This document shows positions 25,148 through 33,250 of a stretch of 64,000 nucleotides of DNA, one piece after another. The number at the start of each line of letters is the position of its first letter. The first letter of the stretch is position 1. Location: positions 6,348,001 to 6,412,000 of the forward strand of contig NZ_CP029193.1 of the NCBI RefSeq assembly GCF_008642355.1, read 5' to 3'. This DNA comes from Streptomyces venezuelae. GTDB lineage: Bacteria; Actinomycetota; Actinomycetes; Streptomycetales; Streptomycetaceae. Under the pieces are notes generated by a model. It searched no databases. It was given only the letters and a program-made list of their open reading frames with translations, and had not been told where the DNA came from. The position numbers and the translations under genes were made by a program.

Positions 25148-26335
25148 CTACTGTCCTCCCGTGGAGCGGCCGAAGAACTCCAGCTCGGCGATGGCCACTT
25201 GGCGCTTCTTGCCGGTGCCGTACGCGGAACGCAGGATCAGCCGTGCGTTCACCGCGTCCCGTACGCGCACGTCGAGCTTCTGCACACCGCCGTCGTTGAT
25301 GCGGCGGTGCATCACGTGCTCCTTGCCCGCCGAGTCGTTGACCACGATGTCGAACTCCATCGGCCGGGCCTGCTCGGCGGCCTGCGCGCTGCGCGGCGAA
25401 GTGCCCGGCGTGATCAGGAGGTTGAGCAGGTCGGTGGGCTGGTCGAAGTCGGCCTGGATCCACTGGCCCGCCGAGTCGCCGGAGTAGCCGGTGCCCCACC
25501 AGGTGTTGCTGTAGCCGTCGAAGGCGAGCTTGGCGGCCTGCTTGGGGGCGGCGTGCGAGGCGCTGTAGTCGTTGGGGTGCACGGGGACCCGCTTGGCGAA
25601 GTGGTCCTGCACGGCCCGCGCGGCCGGCGGCCCGCCGAAGATGCCGCCCGCCACCAGGCCGACGACCACGGCGACGCCCACGGCCCGCGCGATCCAGCGG
25701 GTGCGGTCGCGGTGGAGCCGGGGGCGCTGTCCCGCGTACGGGCCCTCGGCGGCCGGGGCGGCATGGTCCTTGAGCGGGCTCGCGCAGCTGCGGCAGAAGT
25801 GGCGGCGGGGAGCGTTGGGCGTCCCGCAGCTCGGGCACGGCGCGCCCGACTCCGGCTCGGCGGGCACGGCGGGCTGCCGTACGCGCGGCCGTGCCGCCTC
25901 GGGCCTGCCCGGCAGCACGCTGCCCGGCGTCTCCGGCGCGACCGGCTCGGAGCCCTCGGGCACGGGCACGAGCAGGGACCGTATGGCGGTGTCGGAGGGC
26001 CGGGGCGGCCCGGCGGACGGTTCCGCGGGGCGGTTCTCGGGGCCGGTGGAGGGGAGCGGGACGGTGGTGTCGGTCGACCCGGCACCGGCGCCCGCACCCG
26101 CTCCGGCGGGGGGAGCGACACGGGGGTCGACGCGGGGGTCGACGCGGGGGTCGGCCGGAGCGTTGCCGGGGCGGGCGGGGCCCGGCGTGCCGGCCGGGGT
26201 GTCCCAGCGGAGGAAGGCCCCGCACGAGTCGCAGAAGGACTGGCCGTGCTGGCGGGCCGGGGTGCCGCACTCGGGGCACGGCTTCGTGTTATCGGGGGAG
26301 TTCGGCATGTCGTCCGTCTCGGGCTGGTCGGGCAT
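25148..26335 (-). CDS. CIS-associated zinc-ribbon / membrane / discoidin-like protein (CisA candidate)
   Basis: A 395-residue bitopic membrane protein and the last gene of the CIS operon, starting three bases after tail protein I. Residues 20-38 form one zinc ribbon (CPEC...CDSC) and 167-184 a second (CPSC...CRSC). The stretch between is disordered and Pro/Ala-rich, with a triple DPRV repeat at 62-73. One transmembrane helix (about 215-233, AVGVAVVVGLVAGGIF) follows Arg-rich sequence, so the ribbons should be cytosolic. Residues 255-395 form a discoidin/NADase-type glycan-binding fold with FDGYSNTWWGTGYSG and QWIQADF. This layout fits what I recall of the Streptomyces membrane protein CisA, which links the cytosolic injection system to the membrane; alignment is required to confirm it. 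Confidence 0.8.
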   Translation of the reverse strand: MPDQPETDDMPNSPDNTKPCPECGTPARQHGQSFCDSCGAFLRWDTPAGTPGPARPGNAPADPRVDPRVDPRVAPPAGAGAGAGAGSTDTTVPLPSTGPENRPAEPSAGPPRPSDTAIRSLLVPVPEGSEPVAPETPGSVLPGRPEAARPRVRQPAVPAEPESGAPCPSCGTPNAPRRHFCRSCASPLKDHAAPAAEGPYAGQRPRLHRDRTRWIARAVGVAVVVGLVAGGIFGGPPAARAVQDHFAKRVPVHPNDYSASHAAPKQAAKLAFDGYSNTWWGTGYSGDSAGQWIQADFDQPTDLLNLLITPGTSPRSAQAAEQARPMEFDIVVNDSAGKEHVMHRRINDGGVQKLDVRVRDAVNARLILRSAYGTGKKRQVAIAELEFFGRSTGGQ

Positions 26336-26337
26336 CT

Positions 26338-27666
26338 CTAGGTCCCTTCAGGGAAAGGCGTGGCTGTCACCTCGGCCGTGAAGGGGAGGTGGGCGGGGCG
26401 GGCCGCCGCGACGACGGCCCGCAGGCGGTGCGTGTCCACGGATGCGGGATCGTGGACGCGCAGGGTGACGTGCAGGGCGGGGCGCGGGGTGCCGGGGAAG
26501 GCGCCCAGCGGACGTGCGGACCAGGCCGCGCCGCCGCTCTCGCTGATCTCCGGGCGTACGCCGAAGGCGAGCTCGACGGCGGCGGACAGGCCACGCCGGG
26601 TGCCGCGGACGCGGTGCAGGTCGACGGCGGAGGCGACGGCTTGGCGGCGGGTGGCCAGCGGCTCGGTGCCGTCGAGCTCCGTGCCGACCCAGTCCGTCAG
26701 CCAGTCGAGGAAGTCCGCGGGTGTCAGGGCCGGTGTGAAGTACGCCTCCAGGCTGTCCAGGACGGCGAAGACGGGCGCGAGGACGACGTCCAGGCCGGAG
26801 ACGAAACGCAGGATGAAGTCGTCGTCGGCGAAGACGGCGGGCAACTGGTCCCCGATGGGGTGCGCGGAGCCCAGCGCGGGCAGTGACCCACGCCTGGACG
26901 CGTGGCCGTCACCGCGGCTGTCCCCTCCGCCCCCGCCCCCGTCCCCGGGCCCGGACCGGTCGTCGCCGCCTCCGGCCCCGCCGGACGCCACCGGGGTGTG
27001 CCCCGCCTGGGAGACGGGGGCGCCCGTGACGCCGGACTTCACCCAGGAAGCGCGGATGCCACCCGAGGTGACGGAGGCGCCCGGAGCGGTCTCGGCCCCG
27101 TGCCCGGTACGCCCGTTCCCGCTCTCCGCGGACTGCTCGGCACGGCCGCCGCCCGCTTTCGCGGGGGTGCGCTTCTTGGCGGACGTGCGGGGTGTCTTGG
27201 GGGCGGATGCTGGTTTGTCGGTGGTTTTCGCGTCGGGGGTGGCATCCGGCTTCGGGTCCGGGGCGGCCCCGGGGGTATGGCTGGGGGCGGGGTCCGGCGT
27301 CGCCTGGGGGGTGTGATGGGGGGTGGCGTAGGGGTATGCGTCGGGGCCCGGGTCCGGGGTTGGCTCAGGGGTGTGGTCCCGGGTGGTGCTCCGGGTTGGC
27401 TCAGGGGTGTCGCCCGGGGTGGCGTACGGGTTTGGCTCGGAGGTGGGGGCCGGAGTTGTGGTGTACGGGTTCGGGGTGGAGGTGGGGTTCGGGAGCGTGG
27501 CGTACGGGTTCGGGGCGGGCGTGTGGTCCGGGCCGGCGTACGGGTTCGTCTCGGTGGTGTGCGGGACGGCGGTCGCCGGGCCGAAACCGGGTGTGGGGAC
27601 GGGCGCCGCTCCCGGCGCGCCCTCGGCCTCCGGGGCGGTGCTCGCCTCGTGCTCGTCGTTCGTCAT
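26338..27666 (-). CDS. CIS baseplate component, phage tail protein I family, with repeat-rich N-terminus
   Basis: From ATG 27666, which overlaps the stop of the preceding baseplate gene, the product has 442 residues. The C-terminal part (about 245-442) matches the phage tail protein I / TIGR02242 family: LPAVFADDDFILRFVSGLD, FLDWLTDWVGTELD, and VDLHRVRGTRRGL followed by an ELAFGVRPEI stretch. It helps build the baseplate wedge. The first 240 residues are disordered and rich in Pro, Thr and Ala, with repeated NPYA units in the first 95, then a basic KKRTPAKAGGG patch and a poly-Gly tract. This extension is much longer than usual for the family. It is coupled to the zinc-ribbon membrane protein downstream. 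Confidence 0.88.
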   Translation of the reverse strand: MTNDEHEASTAPEAEGAPGAAPVPTPGFGPATAVPHTTETNPYAGPDHTPAPNPYATLPNPTSTPNPYTTTPAPTSEPNPYATPGDTPEPTRSTTRDHTPEPTPDPGPDAYPYATPHHTPQATPDPAPSHTPGAAPDPKPDATPDAKTTDKPASAPKTPRTSAKKRTPAKAGGGRAEQSAESGNGRTGHGAETAPGASVTSGGIRASWVKSGVTGAPVSQAGHTPVASGGAGGGDDRSGPGDGGGGGGDSRGDGHASRRGSLPALGSAHPIGDQLPAVFADDDFILRFVSGLDVVLAPVFAVLDSLEAYFTPALTPADFLDWLTDWVGTELDGTEPLATRRQAVASAVDLHRVRGTRRGLSAAVELAFGVRPEISESGGAAWSARPLGAFPGTPRPALHVTLRVHDPASVDTHRLRAVVAAARPAHLPFTAEVTATPFPEGT

Positions 27667-29624
27667 CGTGCCTCGATGACGCGGACGCGGTGGTCGAAGG
27701 GGAACAGGAGCGCCGAGGGGGCCAGTTCGATGCGGTCCGTGGCGTCGCCCCTGCGGCCCGTCAGGGGGTCCGCGGGGTGGAGCAGGACCTCGTCGACGAG
27801 TTCCACGCCCGGTACCCGCTGGAGCGCGGCGAAGATCTCGCCCGCGCGCAGCGGTCGGCCGAACGGCCAGCCCTCGCGGTGCGCGCCGCCGGTCAGCGGG
27901 TCGAGGTAGGCGTAGAGGGCGTCGAGCGCCTCCGCGCGGACGCGCTCGGCGTGCGCCGCGCGGAAGGAGTGGAGCGTGGCGACCACGGTGACGCCCTGGT
28001 AGTAGGGCGGGCCGACCGAGAGGCGCGTGCCGAGGGGGCGGCGGTCGTCGAGGAACGAGGTGACGCGGGAGAGGAGTTCCTCGCCCGGCACCAGCTGCTC
28101 GAAGCGGAGCCGCCCGCCCCGGTCCGGCACCGCCTGCGGCACGACGAGGACGCGGACCGCGTTCTCCCCGGCCTCGGCGGAGTCCGCGGCCAGGCAGTGG
28201 ATGCGCGCCGTCTCGGGCGCGGCCCGCCGCGCCAGCTCCTCGTAGTCGCGCGCCGTCACGGCCCGCTCCTGCGCGCGCAGCGCGATCGGCGCGCGGACCT
28301 TCGCCTCCTCGACCGTCTCGCCGTCGACACCGCCGCGCGCCGCCTCGCGGTTCTCCACGCGGGCGACGTACGGGATGGAGCTGCGCAGGACCTGGATGGC
28401 GCCGCGCGCCACGTTGCCCGTGCGGCCGCCGCCCGTGCGGTAGCGGGTCGCGCGGATCGCCGCGCCCTTCTGGGGGACGGCGCCGAACTGCCGCAGGGAG
28501 CCGTCCGGTTCGCGGACCGCGGGGCCGAACGCGATCTCGCCGGTCGCCGCGTCCAGCGTGACGTGCGGGTCGTACGGTCCGGACGAGGCGAAGTCGTCGA
28601 CCACCTGCCACTCGGCCCAGCCCGACCCCTCGCCGTCGGAGACCTCCAGGACCAGCGGCGGCCGGTCGGCGACCACCGGGGCCTGGGCGAGGCGGACGCG
28701 CTGTCCGGGCACACCCGTGGAGTCGCCGAGGAGTTCGTCGCGTACGACGTCCGCGTGCGCGACACCGGTCGTGCCGCCGATGGTGAACGCGACGGCGGAC
28801 CGCACGGTCGGCGACGCGCTGTAGAACGGCTGGCCCTTCGCCGCCTCCGTGACCCGGCAGCGCACCCAGCCCGCGTCCTGCCGCCCGATGCGCGAGACGA
28901 TGTGCCCGGCCGGGATGTGCAGGACGACGTCGCCGGGCCGGTTGAGGCCACCGGTGGAGTCCTCGTCGACCTCGCACTCCGTCCAGCCGTCCGCGGTCCA
29001 CGCCTCCCACACCAGCGGCGGCTGCCGCGGGTCGACGCCCACGCCGTCCACCCGGCTGTCGAGCTGCAGCACCGCCGCACACCGCGGCACCGCCGCGCTG
29101 AGCCCGAAGAGCAGCGTGTCGCCGGGGCGCGGCGACTCCGCGAAGACCGCCACGTCACGGCCGCCGAAGATGTCCTGCCCGCAGTCCTGGGGCGTGCTGC
29201 CGTCCTCCTGGCGCAGCACGGCCGACAGCTCGCAGGGCACCACCGTCAGATCCGCCTCGGTGGCGAAGGCCACCGCTTCCTCGGTCTCGGTGCGGCTGGT
29301 CGCCACTTCCGTGCCCGCGGGCAGGACGACCGGCTCGGGCTGCGGCGCGGACAGCCAGAACGTGACGTCCGCGCGGGCCGCGGAGGGCGGGAAGAGGGTG
29401 ACGCCGAGCAGGTCGAGGAAGGCCAGGTGGTTCTTCTCCGGCACGCGGTTGAGCCGGTACACGATCTGGTCGGCCATGTGCGCGACGGCCTCGACGAGGG
29501 TGACTCCCGGGTCGGAGACGTTGTGATCGGTCCACTCCGGGCAGCGCTGCTGGATGTAGCGCTTGGCGTCGTCGACGAACTGCTGGAAGCGCCGGTCGTC
29601 GAGGTGGGGTGCGGGCAGGGCCAT
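27663..29624 (-). CDS. CIS baseplate J family protein (putative baseplate assembly protein)
   Basis: A 653-residue baseplate wedge protein of the gp47/J type (TIGR02243-like). The N-terminus, CPEWTDHNVSDPGVTLVEAV with MADQIVYRLNRVPEKNHLAF, is the characteristic opening of this group in actinobacterial and eCIS loci. Later blocks include VAGTE-like VLPAGTEVATSRTE and, in the C-terminal third, ALRAQERAVTARDYEELA. It sits between gp25 (six bases away) and tail protein I (ATGA overlap), the usual order of baseplate genes. It should form the wedges that link the hub to the sheath. Confidence 0.93.
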   Translation of the reverse strand: MALPAPHLDDRRFQQFVDDAKRYIQQRCPEWTDHNVSDPGVTLVEAVAHMADQIVYRLNRVPEKNHLAFLDLLGVTLFPPSAARADVTFWLSAPQPEPVVLPAGTEVATSRTETEEAVAFATEADLTVVPCELSAVLRQEDGSTPQDCGQDIFGGRDVAVFAESPRPGDTLLFGLSAAVPRCAAVLQLDSRVDGVGVDPRQPPLVWEAWTADGWTECEVDEDSTGGLNRPGDVVLHIPAGHIVSRIGRQDAGWVRCRVTEAAKGQPFYSASPTVRSAVAFTIGGTTGVAHADVVRDELLGDSTGVPGQRVRLAQAPVVADRPPLVLEVSDGEGSGWAEWQVVDDFASSGPYDPHVTLDAATGEIAFGPAVREPDGSLRQFGAVPQKGAAIRATRYRTGGGRTGNVARGAIQVLRSSIPYVARVENREAARGGVDGETVEEAKVRAPIALRAQERAVTARDYEELARRAAPETARIHCLAADSAEAGENAVRVLVVPQAVPDRGGRLRFEQLVPGEELLSRVTSFLDDRRPLGTRLSVGPPYYQGVTVVATLHSFRAAHAERVRAEALDALYAYLDPLTGGAHREGWPFGRPLRAGEIFAALQRVPGVELVDEVLLHPADPLTGRRGDATDRIELAPSALLFPFDHRVRVIEAR

Positions 29625-29630
29625 CGGACT

Positions 29631-30044
29631 TCAGACTCCGCTCTCTGATTCCGTGGACGGGATCACGTAGAAGGGAAAGACGAGAGAGCGCGGATTGTTG
29701 GTGCCGCGCACGGTGTAGCTCACGTCGATGAACAGGACGGACGGGTCGTCGGGCGCCGGGCTGACCTCGACGTCCAGGACGTCGATCCGCGGCTCCCAGC
29801 GGTCGAGCGAGGACCGCACCTCGTACCGGATCCGCCCCGCCGTCGCCTCGTTGACCGGCGCGAACACCATGTCGTGCACGGCGCAGCCGAACTCGGGCCG
29901 CATCGGGCGCTCGCCCGGCGCGGTGGCGAGCACGAGCCGGATCGACTCCTCGATCTCGCGCTCGCGCCGGGCCAGCGCGATGCCGCCCCCGGCGTTGATG
30001 CGCAGCGGAAACGTCCAGCCCGCACCGACGAACTGCTCACTCAT
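29631..30044 (-). CDS. CIS baseplate protein, gp25 (GPW) family
   Basis: A 137-residue gp25-like protein, the small lysozyme-like wedge component that starts sheath assembly. The core shows GGGIALARREREIEESIRLV, followed by TAPGERPMRPEFGCAVHDMV, the near-invariant gp25 block, and VFAPVNEATAGRI. Length is typical. It lies 32 bases after vgrG and six before the baseplate J gene. The C-terminus (PFYVIPSTESESGV) is slightly extended. Confidence 0.95.
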   Translation of the reverse strand: MSEQFVGAGWTFPLRINAGGGIALARREREIEESIRLVLATAPGERPMRPEFGCAVHDMVFAPVNEATAGRIRYEVRSSLDRWEPRIDVLDVEVSPAPDDPSVLFIDVSYTVRGTNNPRSLVFPFYVIPSTESESGV

Positions 30045-30076
30045 GGTCAGTGGCCCCCTCGACCCTGGACTCGACG

Positions 30077-31996
30077 CTAGAAAGGAATGCCATTGCGCAG
30101 CACGGCGGGTGCGGTCAGGGTGACGGTCGCCGGTGACGTGATGGCCGCGGCGGCACCCGCGTTGACGGCGACCGCGCCCGCGGCGGTCACGGAGACCGCG
30201 CCGACCGCGTTGACGGCGACGGCACCCGCCGACTTGAGGCTGACGACGCCGGTCGCGTTGATGTCCGCCATGCCGCCCGCGTTGACGCCGAACTTGGCGC
30301 CCGCCTTGATGTCGACCGCGCCGCCCGCGCTCATCGTCAGCGAACCGCCCGCGGTCAGCGACAGGTTGCCGCCCGCCCTGATGCTGACGTTGCGGGTCCC
30401 CGAGATGGACACCGTGCCGTCGCTGCGGATGGTCACGCTGGTCCGCGCCTCGTCCATGTGGACGGTGAGGCGGCCGTTGCCGGTCTGCAGCCGGATGCCG
30501 CTCTTCATACGGGACTTGGCGTCCACGAGCTCCATGGTGTGGCCGCTGCGCGAGGAGACGGACCGCCAGTTGACCCGGCCGCTGGTCGGGTCGATCGGCT
30601 GCAGCCCATCCGTGTTGGGCGTCGGCTTGTCCCGCCCGTTGTACAACCCGGCCAGCACATAGGGGTGTTCGAGCGATCCCCGGTCGAAGGCGACAAGCAC
30701 CTCGTCACCGACCTCGGGCAGCATCAACCCGCCGCCCCGGACGCCGCCCAGCTGCGCGATACGGCACCAGTCGCTCTCGTACGTGTCCGAGAGCCACGGG
30801 AAACGCAGCTTGACCCGGTTCATCCGCAACGGGTCCTTCGCGTTGCTGACCAGCGCCATCGCGACACCCGGCATCGGCGGCGCGGCATCCGCGCCGCCCG
30901 AGGCGAGACCGTACAGGGAACGGAACTGGCGCCCCGAGACGGTCAGCCACGTCGTGAACGGCCGCCCGGACTCGAAGAGGTGCCGCACCCCGGTCGCCGT
31001 GTACTTCCCCTCGAAGGGGAACCCCGCCCCCTTCAGCGCCACGGGCCGCCCCGGCCGCAGGTCGGGGTTGCCGGTGACGGCGACCTCCACCTCGGCGAAC
31101 GACCCCGCCACGTCGTCCGCGAGCGACCGGGCGGCGTGTGTGACCTGCGCCTGTGTCGTGTACGGCCACCCCGTCTCCGTCAGCTCCGCCTTGCCGAAGG
31201 GCTGCGACAGCTGCGCGGGCGTGATGTCGGTGACGATGTCCTTGCTGCGGACCGCGGGGGACTGCGCGGACAGGGCGCGCTTGGCCCGCATGTCCCAGCC
31301 GCGCACCCCGGCCGTCGCGACCTGGCCCGCCGCGGTCACCGCGACACGGCTGTGCAGCGCGTTGTGCCCGAATTCGACGACGTACGGGCTCTGCGCGGCC
31401 GGTGTCGAGTCGGACGGCGCGCCGGACGCGGGCGCGAGCTTCGCGAAGCACAGCTTGCCGTCCTCGTCGAAGGACAGGTGCGTGTCGTTCTCCTGCGCGA
31501 GCCGGGACAGGAAGTCCCAGTCGGTGATGTTCGGCTGGGTCGCCAGTTCGTACACCGTCGGTGTCGACTCGATCTTCCCCAGCTGCACCTTGTTGGCGGC
31601 GGCGACGCGGCGCACGATGTCGGACGCCGTCATGTTCGGGAAGCCCTGCACGCGGCGGTTGCGGAGCAGCCGGTGCCCCGGGTCGTAGCCGCGCACGACG
31701 AGCTGCTTGCCGCCGCCGTCCGAGTCGACCTCCAGGGCGGTGACCTCACCGGTCAGCATCGGCTTGCCGCGCACACCGTCCGTGAACGGGCACAGCACGG
31801 CCTTGGCGCCCACCTTGATCTGCGGGAACTTCTCCAGGATGTCCCCGCCCTCGTCGACGAAGGTCAGCTGGAAGGCGGACGGCACGTTCACACTGGCGTC
31901 CACCCAGCCCTCCACGAGCAGCACGGCGAGCTTGTCGGGCAGGACGGATCCGCCGATCTCGGCGTGCAGGACGCTCGTGTACGTCTTCTCACTCAT
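30077..31996 (-). CDS. CIS hub and spike protein, VgrG/gp27-gp5 type
   Basis: A 639-residue central spike protein. Residues about 1-370 are the gp27-like hub (phage protein D), with LLRNRRVQGFPNMTASDIV and NITDWDFLSRLAQENDTHLS. The OB-fold gp5-like region follows, with RVKLRFPWLSDTYESDWCRI, the glycine-rich LPEVGDEVLVAFDRGS and HPYVLAGLYNGRDKP. The final 120 residues are short strand repeats rich in Ala, Gly and Val, such as GGNLSLTAGGSLTMSAGG, which form the triple-stranded beta-helix needle. ATG 31996 shares one base with the stop of the LysM gene. No separate PAAR tip gene is seen nearby. Confidence 0.94.
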   Translation of the reverse strand: MSEKTYTSVLHAEIGGSVLPDKLAVLLVEGWVDASVNVPSAFQLTFVDEGGDILEKFPQIKVGAKAVLCPFTDGVRGKPMLTGEVTALEVDSDGGGKQLVVRGYDPGHRLLRNRRVQGFPNMTASDIVRRVAAANKVQLGKIESTPTVYELATQPNITDWDFLSRLAQENDTHLSFDEDGKLCFAKLAPASGAPSDSTPAAQSPYVVEFGHNALHSRVAVTAAGQVATAGVRGWDMRAKRALSAQSPAVRSKDIVTDITPAQLSQPFGKAELTETGWPYTTQAQVTHAARSLADDVAGSFAEVEVAVTGNPDLRPGRPVALKGAGFPFEGKYTATGVRHLFESGRPFTTWLTVSGRQFRSLYGLASGGADAAPPMPGVAMALVSNAKDPLRMNRVKLRFPWLSDTYESDWCRIAQLGGVRGGGLMLPEVGDEVLVAFDRGSLEHPYVLAGLYNGRDKPTPNTDGLQPIDPTSGRVNWRSVSSRSGHTMELVDAKSRMKSGIRLQTGNGRLTVHMDEARTSVTIRSDGTVSISGTRNVSIRAGGNLSLTAGGSLTMSAGGAVDIKAGAKFGVNAGGMADINATGVVSLKSAGAVAVNAVGAVSVTAAGAVAVNAGAAAAITSPATVTLTAPAVLRNGIPF

Positions 31997-32754
31997 CAGG
32001 ACTCCACGTGCGCGGGGGTGGTGACGGGGCCGGGCCGGGCCTCGTCGGCGGCGGGCAGCAGCAGCTCGGTGCCGGGCCGCAGCCGCATCGGGTCGTCGAT
32101 GTCGTTGGCCTCGGCGATCAGCCGCCAGCGGGTGGCGTCCCCGTACTCCCGCCACGCCAGCGACGCCAGGGAGTCACCCGCGACCGTGCGGTGCACGCGG
32201 CGCGCGGAGAGCGCGCCGGACGTCGGGTTCTGCCCCTTGGTGGGCATCGACACCTCGGTCAGCGCGAGCGAGCACGTGGCACGGATGGGTTCACCGGTCG
32301 GGTTGAACAGGGTGTACGTGGCGCTGACATTGGTCACGTACGCCACGAACTGCACGGTGTTGAACGACCCCCACGAGAACCGCACCCACGGCGGGGAGGG
32401 CCGCTTGGAGCTGACGCTCTGCGGCGTCACCTCGCAGCACGACAGGAGCAGCTCGACCTGCTTCTGCACCTTGCCCGAGTTGGGCGTCCCGGAGGAGTCG
32501 AGAAACACCTCCAGCTGGAGGGTGGCGGGGGCGGCACCGGTGAACTTGGGCGGCGCGCCGCGCGTATAGGCCACCGCACGCTGCGTACGCCACTCCGCCG
32601 ACCGCGCCAACTGCAGCTGCGTCGGATTGAACTGGAACTCCGCCTCTCCGATCCGCCCGCCCATCGACCCGCCGAGGTCGGTGGGCGGCTGGTGGATGGC
32701 GAGCGCGGCGCGCACGAGGCTGGCGCCGGCCTTTCCGCCGGTCGGCGCGGCCAT
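31996..32754 (-). CDS. CIS LysM-domain baseplate protein (gp53-like)
   Basis: A 252-residue protein from ATG 32754, which has GGGAGG nine bases upstream; a GTG at 32763 would add three residues and overlap the tube gene. The N-terminal part has the eCIS block FQFNPTQLQLARSAEW and KFTGAAPATLQLEVFLDSSG. The C-terminus is a LysM domain, VHRTVAGDSLASLAWREYGD with RWRLIAEANDIDDPM. In contractile systems this protein locks the tube to the baseplate hub. It sits between the second tube gene and vgrG, the standard place. Confidence 0.93.
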   Translation of the reverse strand: MAAPTGGKAGASLVRAALAIHQPPTDLGGSMGGRIGEAEFQFNPTQLQLARSAEWRTQRAVAYTRGAPPKFTGAAPATLQLEVFLDSSGTPNSGKVQKQVELLLSCCEVTPQSVSSKRPSPPWVRFSWGSFNTVQFVAYVTNVSATYTLFNPTGEPIRATCSLALTEVSMPTKGQNPTSGALSARRVHRTVAGDSLASLAWREYGDATRWRLIAEANDIDDPMRLRPGTELLLPAADEARPGPVTTPAHVES

Positions 32755-32755
32755 C

Positions 32756-33193
32756 TCAGGCACCTCCCGCGTCGGTGAACCCGTGGTGCGCGATCTCCAG
32801 CGTCTCCGTCGCCACGGCGGGACTGTCCGGACTCAGGCTCGGCCCCTGCCAGCGCACGGGCAGCACCTCGACGAGCCCCCACTGCGCGACGATCGAACCG
32901 TCCGCGCGCAGCGCCGCGATCTGCGCGGTCGGCCGCGAGATCCCCGTCGCGATGGACGAGATCCACGCCGCCACGCGCGACGTGTCGGCGGTCAGCGGCC
33001 GGGTCAGCCGGATCGTGGAGAAGGTCACGCGGGTCGGCAACTGCCAGACGAACCCGTTGTTGCCGCCCTCCTGGCGCTGCTCCACCTCCACCTCGGAGGA
33101 GAGCCCGTCGCACCCGTTGAACAGGCCGAGGTCCTGGCCGTCGATGGTGAGCTTGAAGAAGACGGTGGAGCCGGGGTCCTTGGGCGAGGGCAT
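32756..33193 (-). CDS. CIS inner tube protein 2 (phage tail region protein, TIGR02241-like)
   Basis: A 145-residue tube-fold protein: VFFKLTIDGQDLGLFNGCDG at the start, EVEQRQEGGNNGFVWQLPTR in the middle, and a C-terminal VRWQGPSLSPDSPAVATETLEIAHHG. In eCIS loci this second, divergent tube protein forms the baseplate-proximal ring that joins the tube to the hub. It lies 57 bases after the large disordered protein and one base before the LysM gene. Length is typical. Confidence 0.93.
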   Translation of the reverse strand: MPSPKDPGSTVFFKLTIDGQDLGLFNGCDGLSSEVEVEQRQEGGNNGFVWQLPTRVTFSTIRLTRPLTADTSRVAAWISSIATGISRPTAQIAALRADGSIVAQWGLVEVLPVRWQGPSLSPDSPAVATETLEIAHHGFTDAGGA

Positions 33194-33250
33194 GGTTTCT
33201 CTTTGCTGTGGAGGTGGCGTGGGATCGTTCTGATGGCGGTCGGCCGACGG

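Noticed and set aside
27667..29082. Upstream extension of the tail protein I frame
   Set aside because: The frame is open far upstream, but it runs inside the baseplate J gene and encodes Arg-rich shadow sequence; ATG 27666 with the ATGA overlap is the natural start.
27192..29648. Plus-strand frame of 818 codons opposite the baseplate genes
   Set aside because: The minus strand encodes intact baseplate J and tail protein I with overlapping start and stop codons; the plus frame has no motif.
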